From contig JAGCFD010000058.1 in assembly GCA_017650305.1 (NCBI GenBank), positions 1-36,864 of the forward strand: a stretch of DNA of 36,864 nt. The letters run 5' to 3'. The stretch comes from Bacteroidales bacterium (GTDB taxonomy: Bacteria > Bacteroidota > Bacteroidia > Bacteroidales > WCHB1-69). The notes under the pieces were generated by a model. The model saw only the letters and a program-made list of their open reading frames with translations. It was not told the DNA's origin and did not search any database. This document shows, one piece after another, positions 1-8,590 of this stretch. Numbering within the stretch: position 1 is the stretch's first letter; each line of letters starts with the position of its first letter. A program made the translations under genes and the position numbers.

Positions 1-620
1 AGAAGAACCACGTGCTCATCTCCACGGGCAACATCGATCCTATTCGTGTCGAGGCCAAGAAGACCATGGTGTTCGAGTACCTGCGCCAGTTGGGCAAGAT
101 GCCCGATGTGTACATGCAGGCCGTCGCGGGTGGCACGGGCCCCATCGCCTTGGACAAGGGCATCCGCGATCTGCAGACCACCTTCCCGGAGACCAAGCTG
201 CCCCGCATGCTGCTGATCCAGCAGGACACCTGCGACCCGATGGTGCAGGCCTGGACCAAAGCCGTGGAGACCGGATTCCCCGAAGGTTACGAGAAGGACT
301 ACCCCATCATCGCAGACCCCAAGACCTTCGTGTCCATCCTCACTGCCGGCAACCCGGGCATGTACCCCATCGTGGCACCCATCGTGCGCAAGAGCGGCGG
401 CACGTTCCTGCGTGTGAAGGAGAGCGAGTTGGCACACTATGGCAAGATTGTCAAGGACGAGCGCGGCATCTACCTCGGACCCGCCTCCATCGTCTGCTTC
501 GCCGGCTTCTACAAGGCGCTGGAAGAGGGACAGATCCGCAATGGCGAACTGGTCCTCCTCAACACGGGCGAAGGCGCGGCCAGAGCCAGTTTCTTCAAGA
601 AGATGATAGACGAAGCTTAG
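1..620 (+). CDS. Cysteate synthase-like / threonine synthase-family PLP enzyme (C-terminal part)
   Basis: The frame is already open at base 3, so the 5' end lies outside the window and only about 205 C-terminal residues are visible. The segments LGKMPDVYMQAVAGGTGPIA and GPASIVCFAGFYKALEEG, followed by LLNTGEG, have the layout of the fold-type II PLP enzymes around threonine synthase. From memory they look closer to cysteate synthase (phosphoserine plus sulfite to L-cysteate) than to the ordinary Bacteroidota threonine synthase, whose C-terminus is different. The PLP lysine is outside the window. The stop is followed 64 bp later by an SDR and then an acyl-activating ligase, which fits cysteate use for sulfonolipid synthesis. 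Threonine synthase remains the main alternative. The family is solid; the substrate is inferred. Confidence 0.6.
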   Translation, partial: KNHVLISTGNIDPIRVEAKKTMVFEYLRQLGKMPDVYMQAVAGGTGPIALDKGIRDLQTTFPETKLPRMLLIQQDTCDPMVQAWTKAVETGFPEGYEKDYPIIADPKTFVSILTAGNPGMYPIVAPIVRKSGGTFLRVKESELAHYGKIVKDERGIYLGPASIVCFAGFYKALEEGQIRNGELVLLNTGEGAARASFFKKMIDEA

Positions 621-684
621 TTAGCAGTTTTCAGTTAGCCGTTGTTAGTTCTGGCAACATGGCTGTTGATAATTATTCTGAATT

Positions 685-1485
685 ATGAACGACTATACGA
701 ACCAAGTAGTTTGGATTACGGGCACCTCCTCCGGCATGGGCAAGGAGGTGGCCTTTCGTTTCGCCGAGGCGGGTGCGCGGCTCATTCTCACCGCGTTGGA
801 GCCCGACCTGTTGGAGCAAGTGCGCGAGGAGTGCCTGACGTTAGGCGCCAAGGATGTAACTTGTCTGCCCTTTGACCTCTCGCAGACGGACGCCTTGTCG
901 CAACTCGCCAGTGACGCCCTCAACGCCTACGGGCGCATCGACCTGTTCTACAACAACGCCGGCATCAGCCAGCGCGGCACCACCGTGGAGACCGACATGG
1001 CCGTCATCCGCAAGGTGATGGACATCGACTTCTACGCGCCGGTGATCCTCACCAAGGCCGTTTTGCCCAAGATGATTGAGCAGGGCGGCGGTCAGTTGGC
1101 GGTGACCACCAGCATTGCCGGGCTCTTCGGGTTCCCGCTGCGCTGCGCCTACTCTTCGGCCAAGCACGCCTTGTACGGCTTCTTCGAGACCATCGCGGCG
1201 GAGAACTTCAAGGACAACATCCGGGTGACCATCCTCACACCAGGGCGCGTGCAGACCAACATATCCGTCAACTCGTTAGAGAAAGACGGACGGCAGCACG
1301 GCAAGATGGACGCGGGCCAGGCGGGCGGCATCACCGCTGAGAAGGCATCCCGCATCATCTTCAAGGCCATCGCCAATGAAAAGAGGGAAAAGTTAGTGGG
1401 CAGCGGTGAGCTCATCATGGCACACATCAAGCGCTTCTTCCCGGGCCTCTGCGCTAAGCTGGCCCGCAAGATCAAACCCATGTAA
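685..1485 (+). CDS. Short-chain dehydrogenase/reductase (DHRS7-like SDR)
   Basis: This 266-residue protein is a classical SDR that should reduce a ketone or oxidise an alcohol with NAD(P)H. The Rossmann glycine motif TGTSSGMG is at residues 12-19, NNAG at 90-93, the catalytic serine near 143 and the YSSAK active site at 156-160. The basic, hydrophobic C-terminus (IKRFFPGLCAKLARKIK) resembles DHRS7-type lipid-metabolising SDRs and could touch the membrane. The ATG at 685 places the glycine motif at the usual distance from the start. It sits between a cysteate synthase-like gene and an acyl-activating enzyme, 14 bp upstream of the latter. A role in reducing a 3-keto lipid base, such as a 3-ketocapnine-like intermediate, is therefore plausible but is inference from context. 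Confidence 0.9.
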   Translation: MNDYTNQVVWITGTSSGMGKEVAFRFAEAGARLILTALEPDLLEQVREECLTLGAKDVTCLPFDLSQTDALSQLASDALNAYGRIDLFYNNAGISQRGTTVETDMAVIRKVMDIDFYAPVILTKAVLPKMIEQGGGQLAVTTSIAGLFGFPLRCAYSSAKHALYGFFETIAAENFKDNIRVTILTPGRVQTNISVNSLEKDGRQHGKMDAGQAGGITAEKASRIIFKAIANEKREKLVGSGELIMAHIKRFFPGLCAKLARKIKPM

Positions 1486-1499
1486 CCCTTAACACGACA

Positions 1500-3164
1500 A
1501 TGACCAAACACTTTTTTGAATATTTCAACGAAGTCTTCCCTGCACGATGGAACGAGCCTGCACTGACCGACTATAACGGAGATGTGAGCTACACCTTCGG
1601 AGACGTGGCGGCACAGGTACAGCGCATCGGCAACTATTTCCGCACCATCGGCATCCAGCCCGGCGACAAGATCGCCATCTGCGGCCGAAACTGCGCCAAC
1701 TGGGCTGTGGCCTACCTCGCCATCGCCTCCTACGGCGGCATCATCGTCTCCATCCTGCAAGACTTTCACGGCGACGACATCAAGGAGTTGCTCAAACACT
1801 CCGACTCCAAAGCCCTCTTCATCGGCCCCTACGTCTTGAAGGGCATCTTGGAAGAGGAAGCCTACAAGAACATCTTGGTGGACGGCGACCCTATCCGGGA
1901 GATGCTCCCTCAGCTGCAGACCATCATCTCGCTGACCGACTTCTCGACTCTCTTCTCCGCCACCGAGACCATCTCGCTGGAGGACTTTGAGATTCCGGTG
2001 GTGGACTGCGAGCAGTTCTGCTTCCCAGTGCGCAACCCTGACAACCAGCTGCTGATCAACTACACCTCGGGGTCCATGGGAGCGCCCAAAGGGGTAATGC
2101 TCTCCTATCGAAGCCTCTCCTCCAACATCGAGGCCGGACTGAAATTCCTGCCCAACAAGCCCGGTTGGAAAGTAGTCTCCATGCTTCCCTTGGCGCACAT
2201 GTACGGACAATTGGCCGAGTTCCTGTACCCACTGGCCAATGGATGTCACATCTACTTCCTGACCAAGACCCCCACCCCTACCCTGCTGATGAAAGCCTTC
2301 GCAGAGGTACATCCTTACGAGGTGGTGACGGTCCCGCTGGTCATCGAGAAAATATACAAACGGAGTCTGGCGCCCGTGCTCGACAAGAAGGTGATCAGGA
2401 GCATCATGTATGTGCCCCTCTTCAACCGAGTCATCAAGAAGGTCATCAAGAACAAGTTGATGAAGGCCTTTGGCGGCGAGTTGAAGTACTTCATGGTGGG
2501 CGGTGCCGCCCTCAACGAGGATGTGGAGCGCAACCTGCTGAATGTCGGCTTCCCGCTGGTGGTGGGATACGGCATGACCGAATGCGGCCCTCTGATTGGC
2601 GGTTGTCACATCAAAGACTTCGTGCCACGTTCAAGCGGTCATATCCTGCCCAACAATGAGATCCGTATCGACTCGGCAGACCCCTACCGCGAGGTGGGTG
2701 AGATCCTCGTCCGCGGCGAGCATGTCATGATGGGCTACTACAAGAATGAAGAGGCCACGAAGGCTGCTTTCACGGAAGACGGTTGGCTACGCACAGGCGA
2801 CCTCGGCCTCATCGACAAAAATAACAACATCTTCATCAAAGGAAGAAACAAGAACATGATCCTGGGCGCCTCCGGCCAGAACATCTATCCTGAAGAGATT
2901 GAAGACAAGCTCAACAACATGGAGGGTGTGGTCGAGTCGGTCGTGGTGGAACGCGAAGGCAAACTGGTCGCCTTGGTGTTCCCCGACTACGCCAAAGACG
3001 GCAACCTCGAATTCGACTCCCGCATCGTGGCTCTCATGAAAGAAAACCTGCAAAAAATCAACAACCTGTTGCCAAAATATAGTCAAATCTCCAAAATCGA
3101 GCTTCAGAAAGACGAATTTGACAAAACCCCCAAGAAGAGTATCAAACGATTCCTATACAAATAA
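1500..3164 (+). CDS. AMP-dependent long-chain fatty acyl ligase (acyl-CoA or acyl-ACP synthetase)
   Basis: A 554-residue ANL-superfamily enzyme that activates a carboxylic acid to an acyl-AMP and passes it to CoA or ACP. The nucleotide loop YTSGSMGAPKG is at 188-198, GYGMTE at 356-361, the TGD hinge region at 432-434, KGRNKNMI at 448-455, and the C-terminal catalytic lysine lies in the DKTPKKSIKR segment at 541-550. Length and motifs match long-chain fatty acid ligases rather than acetyl-CoA synthetase (about 650 residues). No signal peptide or membrane span is seen. The gene starts 14 bp after the SDR stop and ends 9 bp before the next gene, so it is co-transcribed. Whether CoA or ACP is the acceptor cannot be read from the sequence. 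Confidence 0.92.
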   Translation: MTKHFFEYFNEVFPARWNEPALTDYNGDVSYTFGDVAAQVQRIGNYFRTIGIQPGDKIAICGRNCANWAVAYLAIASYGGIIVSILQDFHGDDIKELLKHSDSKALFIGPYVLKGILEEEAYKNILVDGDPIREMLPQLQTIISLTDFSTLFSATETISLEDFEIPVVDCEQFCFPVRNPDNQLLINYTSGSMGAPKGVMLSYRSLSSNIEAGLKFLPNKPGWKVVSMLPLAHMYGQLAEFLYPLANGCHIYFLTKTPTPTLLMKAFAEVHPYEVVTVPLVIEKIYKRSLAPVLDKKVIRSIMYVPLFNRVIKKVIKNKLMKAFGGELKYFMVGGAALNEDVERNLLNVGFPLVVGYGMTECGPLIGGCHIKDFVPRSSGHILPNNEIRIDSADPYREVGEILVRGEHVMMGYYKNEEATKAAFTEDGWLRTGDLGLIDKNNNIFIKGRNKNMILGASGQNIYPEEIEDKLNNMEGVVESVVVEREGKLVALVFPDYAKDGNLEFDSRIVALMKENLQKINNLLPKYSQISKIELQKDEFDKTPKKSIKRFLYK

Positions 3165-3173
3165 CATCATAAC

Positions 3174-5486
3174 ATGACACAATTTTCTGCTGTAGAAAAA
3201 AGTTTCTTGAAAGACAAGAATTATCGTTTCCCCACCAACATACCCTACATTACGGTGGACAATTTCCCAACCTTAGGTCTGCTGACCGCCCTGCGTTTCC
3301 TGGAGTGGGCAGCCGACAATCCCGATGGAGTCATCAGTCTGCCCACGGGCAAGACTCCCGAGTATTTCATCACCTGGGTCAAGCGGATATTGGCCGAATG
3401 GGACACCCCGCAGGGAGCCCAGTTCCGGCAAGAGCACGGCTTACTGCTGCAAGAGAAGCCCGTCCTTTCCGGATTGCACTTTGTGCAGATCGACGAGTTC
3501 TACCCTATCAGTCCCAAGCAACACAACAGTTTCTACAACTATGTGCAGAAATTCTATGTGGAAGGTTTTGGTTTGGACGCTTCCAAGGGCATCTTCATCA
3601 ATTGTGACGAGATCCCCCTGGCCGACGGAAAAAGTTACGAGGAGATCTTTCCCGACTATAAGGTGGACCTCTCTTTGCGTTATCGGGAAGCCAAGACTCC
3701 CGAAGAGCTAATGAAGCAGCGCTCCATCTTCATGATTGACGAATGGTGCAGCCAATATGAGCAGAAAATTGTGGACATGGGAGGCATCGGCTTCTTCTTG
3801 GGAGGCATCGGTCCAGACGGGCACATTGCCTTCAACGTGCGGGGCAGTGATTTCCACTCCACCACGCGCCTGACGGCTACCAACTTTGAAACGCAGGCTG
3901 CCTCTGCGGGTGACCTGGGCGGCATTGAGGTGTCACGTTTCAGACCCGTCATCACCATTGGGTTGCACACCATCAGTTTCAAGAAAGACGCTGTGGCCAT
4001 CATCTTCGCCGCAGGAGAGGCCAAAGCCGAGATGGTGCAACTTGCTCTGGAAGAGAAGCCCTCCAACCGCTATCCCGCCTCAGTGCTGGCTTCAATGCCC
4101 AACGCCCGTTTCTATCTGACCACAGGCGCCGCATCCACTCTTCAAGATTCTATCCATCAATATTATACCGGCACACCCTGGTCGCAAGCAAAGAGCGACC
4201 GCGCCATCATGAACCTCTGCAAAAACATTGACAAGTTCAGCGACAAACTGACCTTAGATGATATTTTGCAAGACACCTACTGCCGCATGATTCCCGATGC
4301 AGGACTCGCGTCCATTCAGACTTCCATCGACTCCATCACTCAAAAGATCGAAAAGGGAATGGAACCTCTTCATGGCAAAGTCATCTACAACACGGCCCCG
4401 CATCATGACGACATCCTGCTGGGCATGCTGCCCTATCTGCAACATATTGCGGCAGATCCGTCCAACGAGATGCACTGCTCCATCATGACGTCCGGTTTCA
4501 ACGCTGTCACCAACCACTTCCTCATCCTGCACCTCAGCAACACCTTGCGGTTGCTCCGGAAAGGAAAAATAGAGATGGTCTATTATCCCAACTTCTTCAC
4601 TGATGGATACAAGACAAAACGGGTGAAAGACGTCTATCACTCCCTCATCAAGATCGCCTCCCAACAGAAGTCCGAGTTCATGAGAGGATTTGCCCACCGT
4701 CTGGTGCGCGACATTGTGGAAATCTGGAACATAAAGTCTGTTGAGGCTTTGGACAAGAAGATTTTGGAATTAATCGACTTCACACGCCACTGCTACGATG
4801 GGGAGAAGATGCCCTCCGACATCCAGAAGCTGAAAGGTATGATTCGCGAGTTTGAGGAGGAGCTGGTTTGGGCTCACTTCGGCATGACCGAAGAACGTGT
4901 GCATCATCTGCGCTTAGGCTTCTACAAGGGTGACATCTTCACAGAAAACCCCAACAGGGAACGCGATGTGATGCCCATTCTGAATGAGTTGCGGACCATC
5001 AAGCCCGACATCATCTCCTTAGCCTTCGACCCTGAGGGCAGCGGACCCGACACCCACTACAAAGTGCTGCAAGCTGTAGCCGATGCCATCCGTATATGGA
5101 GCAAAGAGACGGACACCTCCAAGTTGAAGATCTGGGGCTACCGCAACGTATGGTACAAATTCAACCCGGCCGAGGCAACCCATATCATCCCTGTCTCCTT
5201 GAACGACATGAGTGCATTCAACAGTGCATTCGAGCATTGCTATCTCAGCCAGGTGGACGCTTCCTTCCCGAGCTACAAGCTGGACGGCAAGTTCAGCAGC
5301 CTGGCACAAAGCATCTGGGTGGAGCAACTGCGCTATGTGCAACTCCTCCTTGGCAAGCCTTTCTTCTTTGAAAATCCGAACCCTATTCTGCGCGCCGCCC
5401 ACGGACTGATGTTCCTGAGAGAAATGTCGGTGAACGAGTTTTTAGCTAATGCACGGGAATTAGAGAAGTCGATGCAAGGGTTTTAG
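3174..5486 (+). CDS. Glucosamine-6-phosphate deaminase-like domain fused to a PIG-L/LmbE deacetylase-like domain
   Basis: This 770-residue two-domain protein carries a NagB/RpiA-like N-terminal half: SLPTGKTP at 55-62, QIDEFY at 105-110 and GGIGPDGHIAFN at 210-221 correspond to the phosphosugar loop, the catalytic Asp region and the active-site His region of glucosamine-6-phosphate deaminase. The second half starts near residue 400 with the zinc motif PHHDD (409-413) of PIG-L/LmbE N-acetylglucosaminyl deacetylases. Such fusions are common in Bacteroidota, often about 660 residues, so this copy is somewhat long. A cytoplasmic enzyme that deacetylates and deaminates an amino sugar is the simplest reading. 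It is the last gene of the operon, 9 bp after the acyl ligase, an unusual context for plain amino-sugar catabolism. The substrate is not proven. Confidence 0.88.
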   Translation: MTQFSAVEKSFLKDKNYRFPTNIPYITVDNFPTLGLLTALRFLEWAADNPDGVISLPTGKTPEYFITWVKRILAEWDTPQGAQFRQEHGLLLQEKPVLSGLHFVQIDEFYPISPKQHNSFYNYVQKFYVEGFGLDASKGIFINCDEIPLADGKSYEEIFPDYKVDLSLRYREAKTPEELMKQRSIFMIDEWCSQYEQKIVDMGGIGFFLGGIGPDGHIAFNVRGSDFHSTTRLTATNFETQAASAGDLGGIEVSRFRPVITIGLHTISFKKDAVAIIFAAGEAKAEMVQLALEEKPSNRYPASVLASMPNARFYLTTGAASTLQDSIHQYYTGTPWSQAKSDRAIMNLCKNIDKFSDKLTLDDILQDTYCRMIPDAGLASIQTSIDSITQKIEKGMEPLHGKVIYNTAPHHDDILLGMLPYLQHIAADPSNEMHCSIMTSGFNAVTNHFLILHLSNTLRLLRKGKIEMVYYPNFFTDGYKTKRVKDVYHSLIKIASQQKSEFMRGFAHRLVRDIVEIWNIKSVEALDKKILELIDFTRHCYDGEKMPSDIQKLKGMIREFEEELVWAHFGMTEERVHHLRLGFYKGDIFTENPNRERDVMPILNELRTIKPDIISLAFDPEGSGPDTHYKVLQAVADAIRIWSKETDTSKLKIWGYRNVWYKFNPAEATHIIPVSLNDMSAFNSAFEHCYLSQVDASFPSYKLDGKFSSLAQSIWVEQLRYVQLLLGKPFFFENPNPILRAAHGLMFLREMSVNEFLANARELEKSMQGF

Positions 5487-5508
5487 ACAACTTTGACTTT
5501 GAACTATG

Positions 5509-5566
5509 ACCTTTAACCTTTTAACCCAATAACCTCCTAACCTTCTAACCTTTTAACCCCTTAACC
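5509..5566. repeat. Degenerate tandem run of AACCTTTTAACC-like units
   Basis: Between the NagB/PIG-L stop and the next gene, short units of the type ACCTTTTAACC recur about six times with spacing of roughly 8-10 bp. The run is AT-rich and pyrimidine-biased and shows no stem-loop with a U-tract. It could be slippage-prone spacer DNA or part of a repeat family found elsewhere in the genome. Confidence 0.55.
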
Positions 5567-5596
5567 AAAACAACCCATTAACAACCAACAACTGAT

Positions 5597-6154
5597 ATGA
5601 AGATAGCTTTATTTGCCGCCGTAGAGGATGAGGTAAAGCCCATCGTTTCAAAGGTACATCTTACTGGAATCGGAAGGGAGAATGCTACCCTGTCAATGAT
5701 CAGATTCATGGAACAGCATAAGAATGAGGATTTTACCATGCTGAACATTGGGACAGCCGGAGCCCACGACCTACCCGTAGGCAGCATCGTGAACATCCGC
5801 GAGATTATCACGGGCGGAATCAGCTTCCTGGACGAACCCATGAAGCTGCACCCGCTTGCTGGAGCTCCCATAGTCCCCGGCGCCACCCTCTTCTCTTCCG
5901 ATTGTTTCGTATCACCCAACGTCTATGCGCCACAGTTCCTGGACGGTCTGAAAGAAAAAGCCGACTGTTTCGATATGGAATCCTCCGTCTTGTACACCTT
6001 TGCCAGACAGTACGGGAAACCGTTTGTCTCCTACAAGATCATCTCCGACCATTTGGACGTAGACATCACTGAATGGCAACGAAGAGTTGGTGAGTTAAAC
6101 AAGGTGCTCTCGCGGTTTGCTGAGATGTTAACCGAGGGGATGGAGTTACTATAG
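5597..6154 (+). CDS. Nucleoside phosphorylase-superfamily protein (MTA/SAH nucleosidase-like)
   Basis: A 185-residue member of the purine nucleoside phosphorylase/uridine phosphorylase superfamily. The start MKIALFAAVEDEV carries Glu near position 12, as in MTA/SAH nucleosidase; NIGTAGAHDLPVGS at 50-63 is the conserved beta-strand and loop; FDMESS at 125-130 is the ribose/purine-binding Met-Glu; and ISDHLD at 149-154 contains the catalytic Asp position. The protein is shorter than E. coli MTN (232 residues), with the segment between the first strand and the NIGTAG motif strongly shortened. It would act on methylthioadenosine, S-adenosylhomocysteine or a related nucleoside such as a futalosine; the sequence does not decide. 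It stands alone, about 110 bp after the upstream operon and before tRNA-Pro. Confidence 0.8.
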   Translation: MKIALFAAVEDEVKPIVSKVHLTGIGRENATLSMIRFMEQHKNEDFTMLNIGTAGAHDLPVGSIVNIREIITGGISFLDEPMKLHPLAGAPIVPGATLFSSDCFVSPNVYAPQFLDGLKEKADCFDMESSVLYTFARQYGKPFVSYKIISDHLDVDITEWQRRVGELNKVLSRFAEMLTEGMELL

Positions 6155-6235
6155 AGCCCTGTGTTTTACCGCAAAAGGCTAACAATCAAGAGGAAGAGCC
6201 GTGGTCCACAACCTCTGGAAGAAAAATTTTCAAGG

Positions 6236-6268
6236 TTGTGAAACGGAACGAAAAAAAGTGTATTTTTG
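6236..6268 (+). promoter_or_regulatory. Bacteroidota-type promoter for tRNA-Pro
   Basis: The -7 box TATTTTTG lies at 6261-6268, 14 bp before the tRNA 5' end, with TTG at 6236-6238 as a -33 candidate (22-bp spacing, slightly long). The TTG is inside the right arm of a small inverted repeat (6207-6214 with 6233-6240) of unknown meaning. Confidence 0.7.
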
Positions 6269-6282
6269 CAGCCTCAAACGTT

Positions 6283-6357
6283 CGGGGTGTGGCGCAGTTG
6301 GCTTAGCGCACTTGCATGGGGTGCAAGGGGTCGTCCGTTCGAGTCGGATCACCCCGA
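6283..6357 (+). tRNA. tRNA-Pro, anticodon GGG
   Basis: A 75-nt cloverleaf: acceptor CGGGGTG (6283-6289) pairs with CACCCCG (6350-6356), discriminator A at 6357. The D stem is GCGC/GCGC. The anticodon stem CTTGC (6311-6315) and GCAAG (6323-6327) encloses the loop ATGGGGT with anticodon GGG at 6318-6320 and G37 as usual for proline. The T arm is GTCCG TTCGAGT CGGAT. CCA is not encoded. The start C1 with this acceptor is typical of bacterial tRNA-Pro. Confidence 0.93.
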
Positions 6358-6367
6358 CGAACTAAAG

Positions 6368-6398
6368 AAAAAGGATGTCTGTTGGACATCCTTTTTTC
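6368..6398 (+). terminator. Intrinsic terminator after tRNA-Pro
   Basis: GGATGTC (6373-6379) pairs with GACATCC (6385-6391), flanked by an A-run on the left and followed by six Ts. It is a compact rho-independent terminator placed 11 bp after the tRNA. Confidence 0.88.
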
Positions 6399-6425
6399 TT
6401 GTCCGAGAGTTTGGTTCCAGAAGCA

Positions 6426-6456
6426 ATAAAAAAGGGACGTCATGACGGCGTCCCTT
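6426..6456 (-). terminator. Intrinsic terminator of the acyl-CoA synthetase unit (minus strand)
   Basis: AAGGGACG (6432-6439) and CGTCCCTT (6449-6456) form a GC-rich hairpin; on the minus strand it is followed by a T-tract (As at 6426-6431). It lies 22 bp after the stop of the ADP-forming synthetase and ends that transcription unit opposite the tRNA terminator. Confidence 0.85.
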
Positions 6457-6478
6457 CGTATTAGTGTCGTTGGAAGGA

Positions 6479-8551
6479 TTACTTCTCGATACGGATACGG
6501 GCATCCACGGCAGTCACATAGCGAGGGTTGCCGAGCAGCGGGTTGAGGTCCATCTCCACGATTTCGGGAGCGGCCTGCACCAATGCACTCACGCGGGCAA
6601 TCTGGTCGGCATAGAGGTCGATATTGACAGGCTCCTGGCCACGCACGCCTTGCAGGATCTTGTATCCGCGCAGTTTGGTGAGCATCTGTTTGGCTTCGTC
6701 GGCGGTAATGGGCGCGAGTGCGGACTGCACATCCTTGAGCACCTCGATGAAGATGCCGCCCAAACCGAAGAAGATCTGATGACCGAACTTCTCGTCACGG
6801 ATGGCGCCGATATAGACGTCGGTGCCGTCCAGCATCGGGTACATCTCGACAGCGTAAGTGTCCTTGATAGCCATCAGGCGGTCGAACTCCTTGCTCACGG
6901 TGTCGAGGTCTTTCACGTTGAGCGTCACACCGCCCACATCAGACTTGTGGAGCGGTCCCACGACCTTCATCACCAACGGCGTGTCCTTGCTGCAGTTTAC
7001 CTCCTTGGCAAATGCCAGGGCGTCTTCTTTCTTGTCCACTTCAACGGATTTCTTGCGGGAGATGCCTGCGGCGTCCAGCAGTTCGTTGTAGTCGGCAATT
7101 TCCAAGTAACCGCTCTCGCACTTGTCGATGGTCTTGCGGATGCGAGCCACATCGACTTGAGGCAGCACCACGTTCTCGGGTTGCGGCTTCGGTGTGTTCC
7201 ACACTTTGACGAGGGCGTTGCCTAACACGCACTCCTCCGGGAAATTGATACGTCCCTTGGCGATAAAGTCCTCAATCTCCTGTTTCACATTGATAATAGA
7301 GGGCAGCACCGGGAAGATGGGCTTCTTGCAGGTCTTCATCTTCTCATCGAGCAAATCATAAACCTCCTTGTTGGAGAAGAGGCCCGGAGAGCCGAAGATG
7401 ACTACGGAGAAGTCGATGTCAGTGTAGTCGTTCTCGACGGCGTCAATGATATAGCCAAGTTGCTCGGCTGTTCCTGTGGCGAGGAAATCGATGGGATTGC
7501 CCACGGAGGAGCCAGCGTAGAGTTTCGAGAGCAGGGCTGGGCTGGCGGGGTGATCCTTCAACGGGGGCACTTCCAGTCCGCCGTTGCTGAGCACGTCGGT
7601 CAGCATCACGGCAGGGCCACCGGCGTGGGTGATGACGGCGCAGCGTTTCCCCTTTATTTCAGGGTGCATAAAGACGGCGCAGACGGTGGTGAGCTCCTGG
7701 CGGTTGTGACAGCGCACGATGCCGGCTTTTTGGAACAGGGCGTCCACAGCGGCGTCGTTAGTGGCCAATGCGCCAGTGTGTGAAGAAGCCGCGCGCGAGC
7801 CGGCAGCGGAACCGCCCGACTTAATGGCTGCAATCTTGCATCCTTTGTTGATGAGGTTGCGGCTGTGCTTCAACAAGCGCTGCGGGTCGCCAATCTTCTC
7901 CATATAGAGCATAATGACGTGACTGGACTTTTCAGGGTCGAAAGTCTCGTCCAGATGTTCCAACACATCCTCGATGCCGAGCTGGGCGCTGTTGCCCACA
8001 GCCCAAACGCTGTTGAACTTCAGGCCGTTGCTCATTCCGTACTCCTTGATAAACACGGCAGTGGCGCCGCTTCCCGTGATGAAGTCCACACCTTTGGGAT
8101 CCAGTTTCGGGATGGGCGTGTCGAAGCAGCCGCTATAGTTGGTGTTGAGGAATCCCGTGCAGTTGGGGCCGATGAGCGAGCCATTCACGGCGTTGATGGA
8201 ATCCACAATGTGTTTCTCGATGGCAGCGCCCTCGGCGTTCTCCTCCGAGAATCCGGCACTGACAATGATGAATCCTTGGGTGCCTTTCTGTTGCGTCAGC
8301 ACGTCAACCGTGTGGGCGCAGAACTTGGCCGCGATGCAAAGGATGGCGCAGTCCACCTGCGGCAGATCTTCCACCTGCTTGTAGCACTTGATGCCCTGCA
8401 CCTCGTCTTCTTTGGGGTTCACGGCATAGATCTCGCCCTTGAAGGCGCTTTCCAACAAGTTCTTCAGGGCTTTGCCGCCCGGTTTGTGAATGTCACTGGA
8501 TGCACCGCAAATCACGATGCTTTTGGGATTGATCAGTTTTGGATTAATCAT
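6479..8551 (-). CDS. ADP-forming acyl/acetyl-CoA synthetase (fused alpha and beta domains)
   Basis: A 690-residue single-chain acyl-CoA synthetase of the NDP-forming type, which interconverts acyl-CoA, ADP and phosphate with free acid, CoA and ATP. Domains in order: CoA-binding Rossmann (about 8-130, IGPNCTG at 127-133), succinyl-CoA ligase-like domain with the phosphohistidine motif SSHTGAL (His258), and a C-terminal ATP-grasp_5 domain from about 480 that includes KVVGPLHKSDVGGV. Such enzymes make ATP from acyl-CoA in fermenters. The gene follows the phosphohexomutase on the same strand with a 39-bp gap and has its own terminator, so the two are probably co-transcribed. The acid used cannot be read from the sequence; acetate is the usual one. 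Confidence 0.93.
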   Translation of the reverse strand: MINPKLINPKSIVICGASSDIHKPGGKALKNLLESAFKGEIYAVNPKEDEVQGIKCYKQVEDLPQVDCAILCIAAKFCAHTVDVLTQQKGTQGFIIVSAGFSEENAEGAAIEKHIVDSINAVNGSLIGPNCTGFLNTNYSGCFDTPIPKLDPKGVDFITGSGATAVFIKEYGMSNGLKFNSVWAVGNSAQLGIEDVLEHLDETFDPEKSSHVIMLYMEKIGDPQRLLKHSRNLINKGCKIAAIKSGGSAAGSRAASSHTGALATNDAAVDALFQKAGIVRCHNRQELTTVCAVFMHPEIKGKRCAVITHAGGPAVMLTDVLSNGGLEVPPLKDHPASPALLSKLYAGSSVGNPIDFLATGTAEQLGYIIDAVENDYTDIDFSVVIFGSPGLFSNKEVYDLLDEKMKTCKKPIFPVLPSIINVKQEIEDFIAKGRINFPEECVLGNALVKVWNTPKPQPENVVLPQVDVARIRKTIDKCESGYLEIADYNELLDAAGISRKKSVEVDKKEDALAFAKEVNCSKDTPLVMKVVGPLHKSDVGGVTLNVKDLDTVSKEFDRLMAIKDTYAVEMYPMLDGTDVYIGAIRDEKFGHQIFFGLGGIFIEVLKDVQSALAPITADEAKQMLTKLRGYKILQGVRGQEPVNIDLYADQIARVSALVQAAPEIVEMDLNPLLGNPRYVTAVDARIRIEK

Positions 8552-8590
8552 AATAGTTATTGGTATATAAATTTGTACTTTGTCAGAAAA

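Noticed and set aside
1149-2609. A 486-residue open frame on the - strand
   Set aside because: Antisense to the SDR and AMP-ligase genes; His/Asp/Gly-rich without motifs. It is a by-product of GC-rich codon use.
6207-6240. Terminator after the nucleosidase gene
   Set aside because: The 8-bp inverted repeat has no T-tract after it and overlaps the tRNA promoter.
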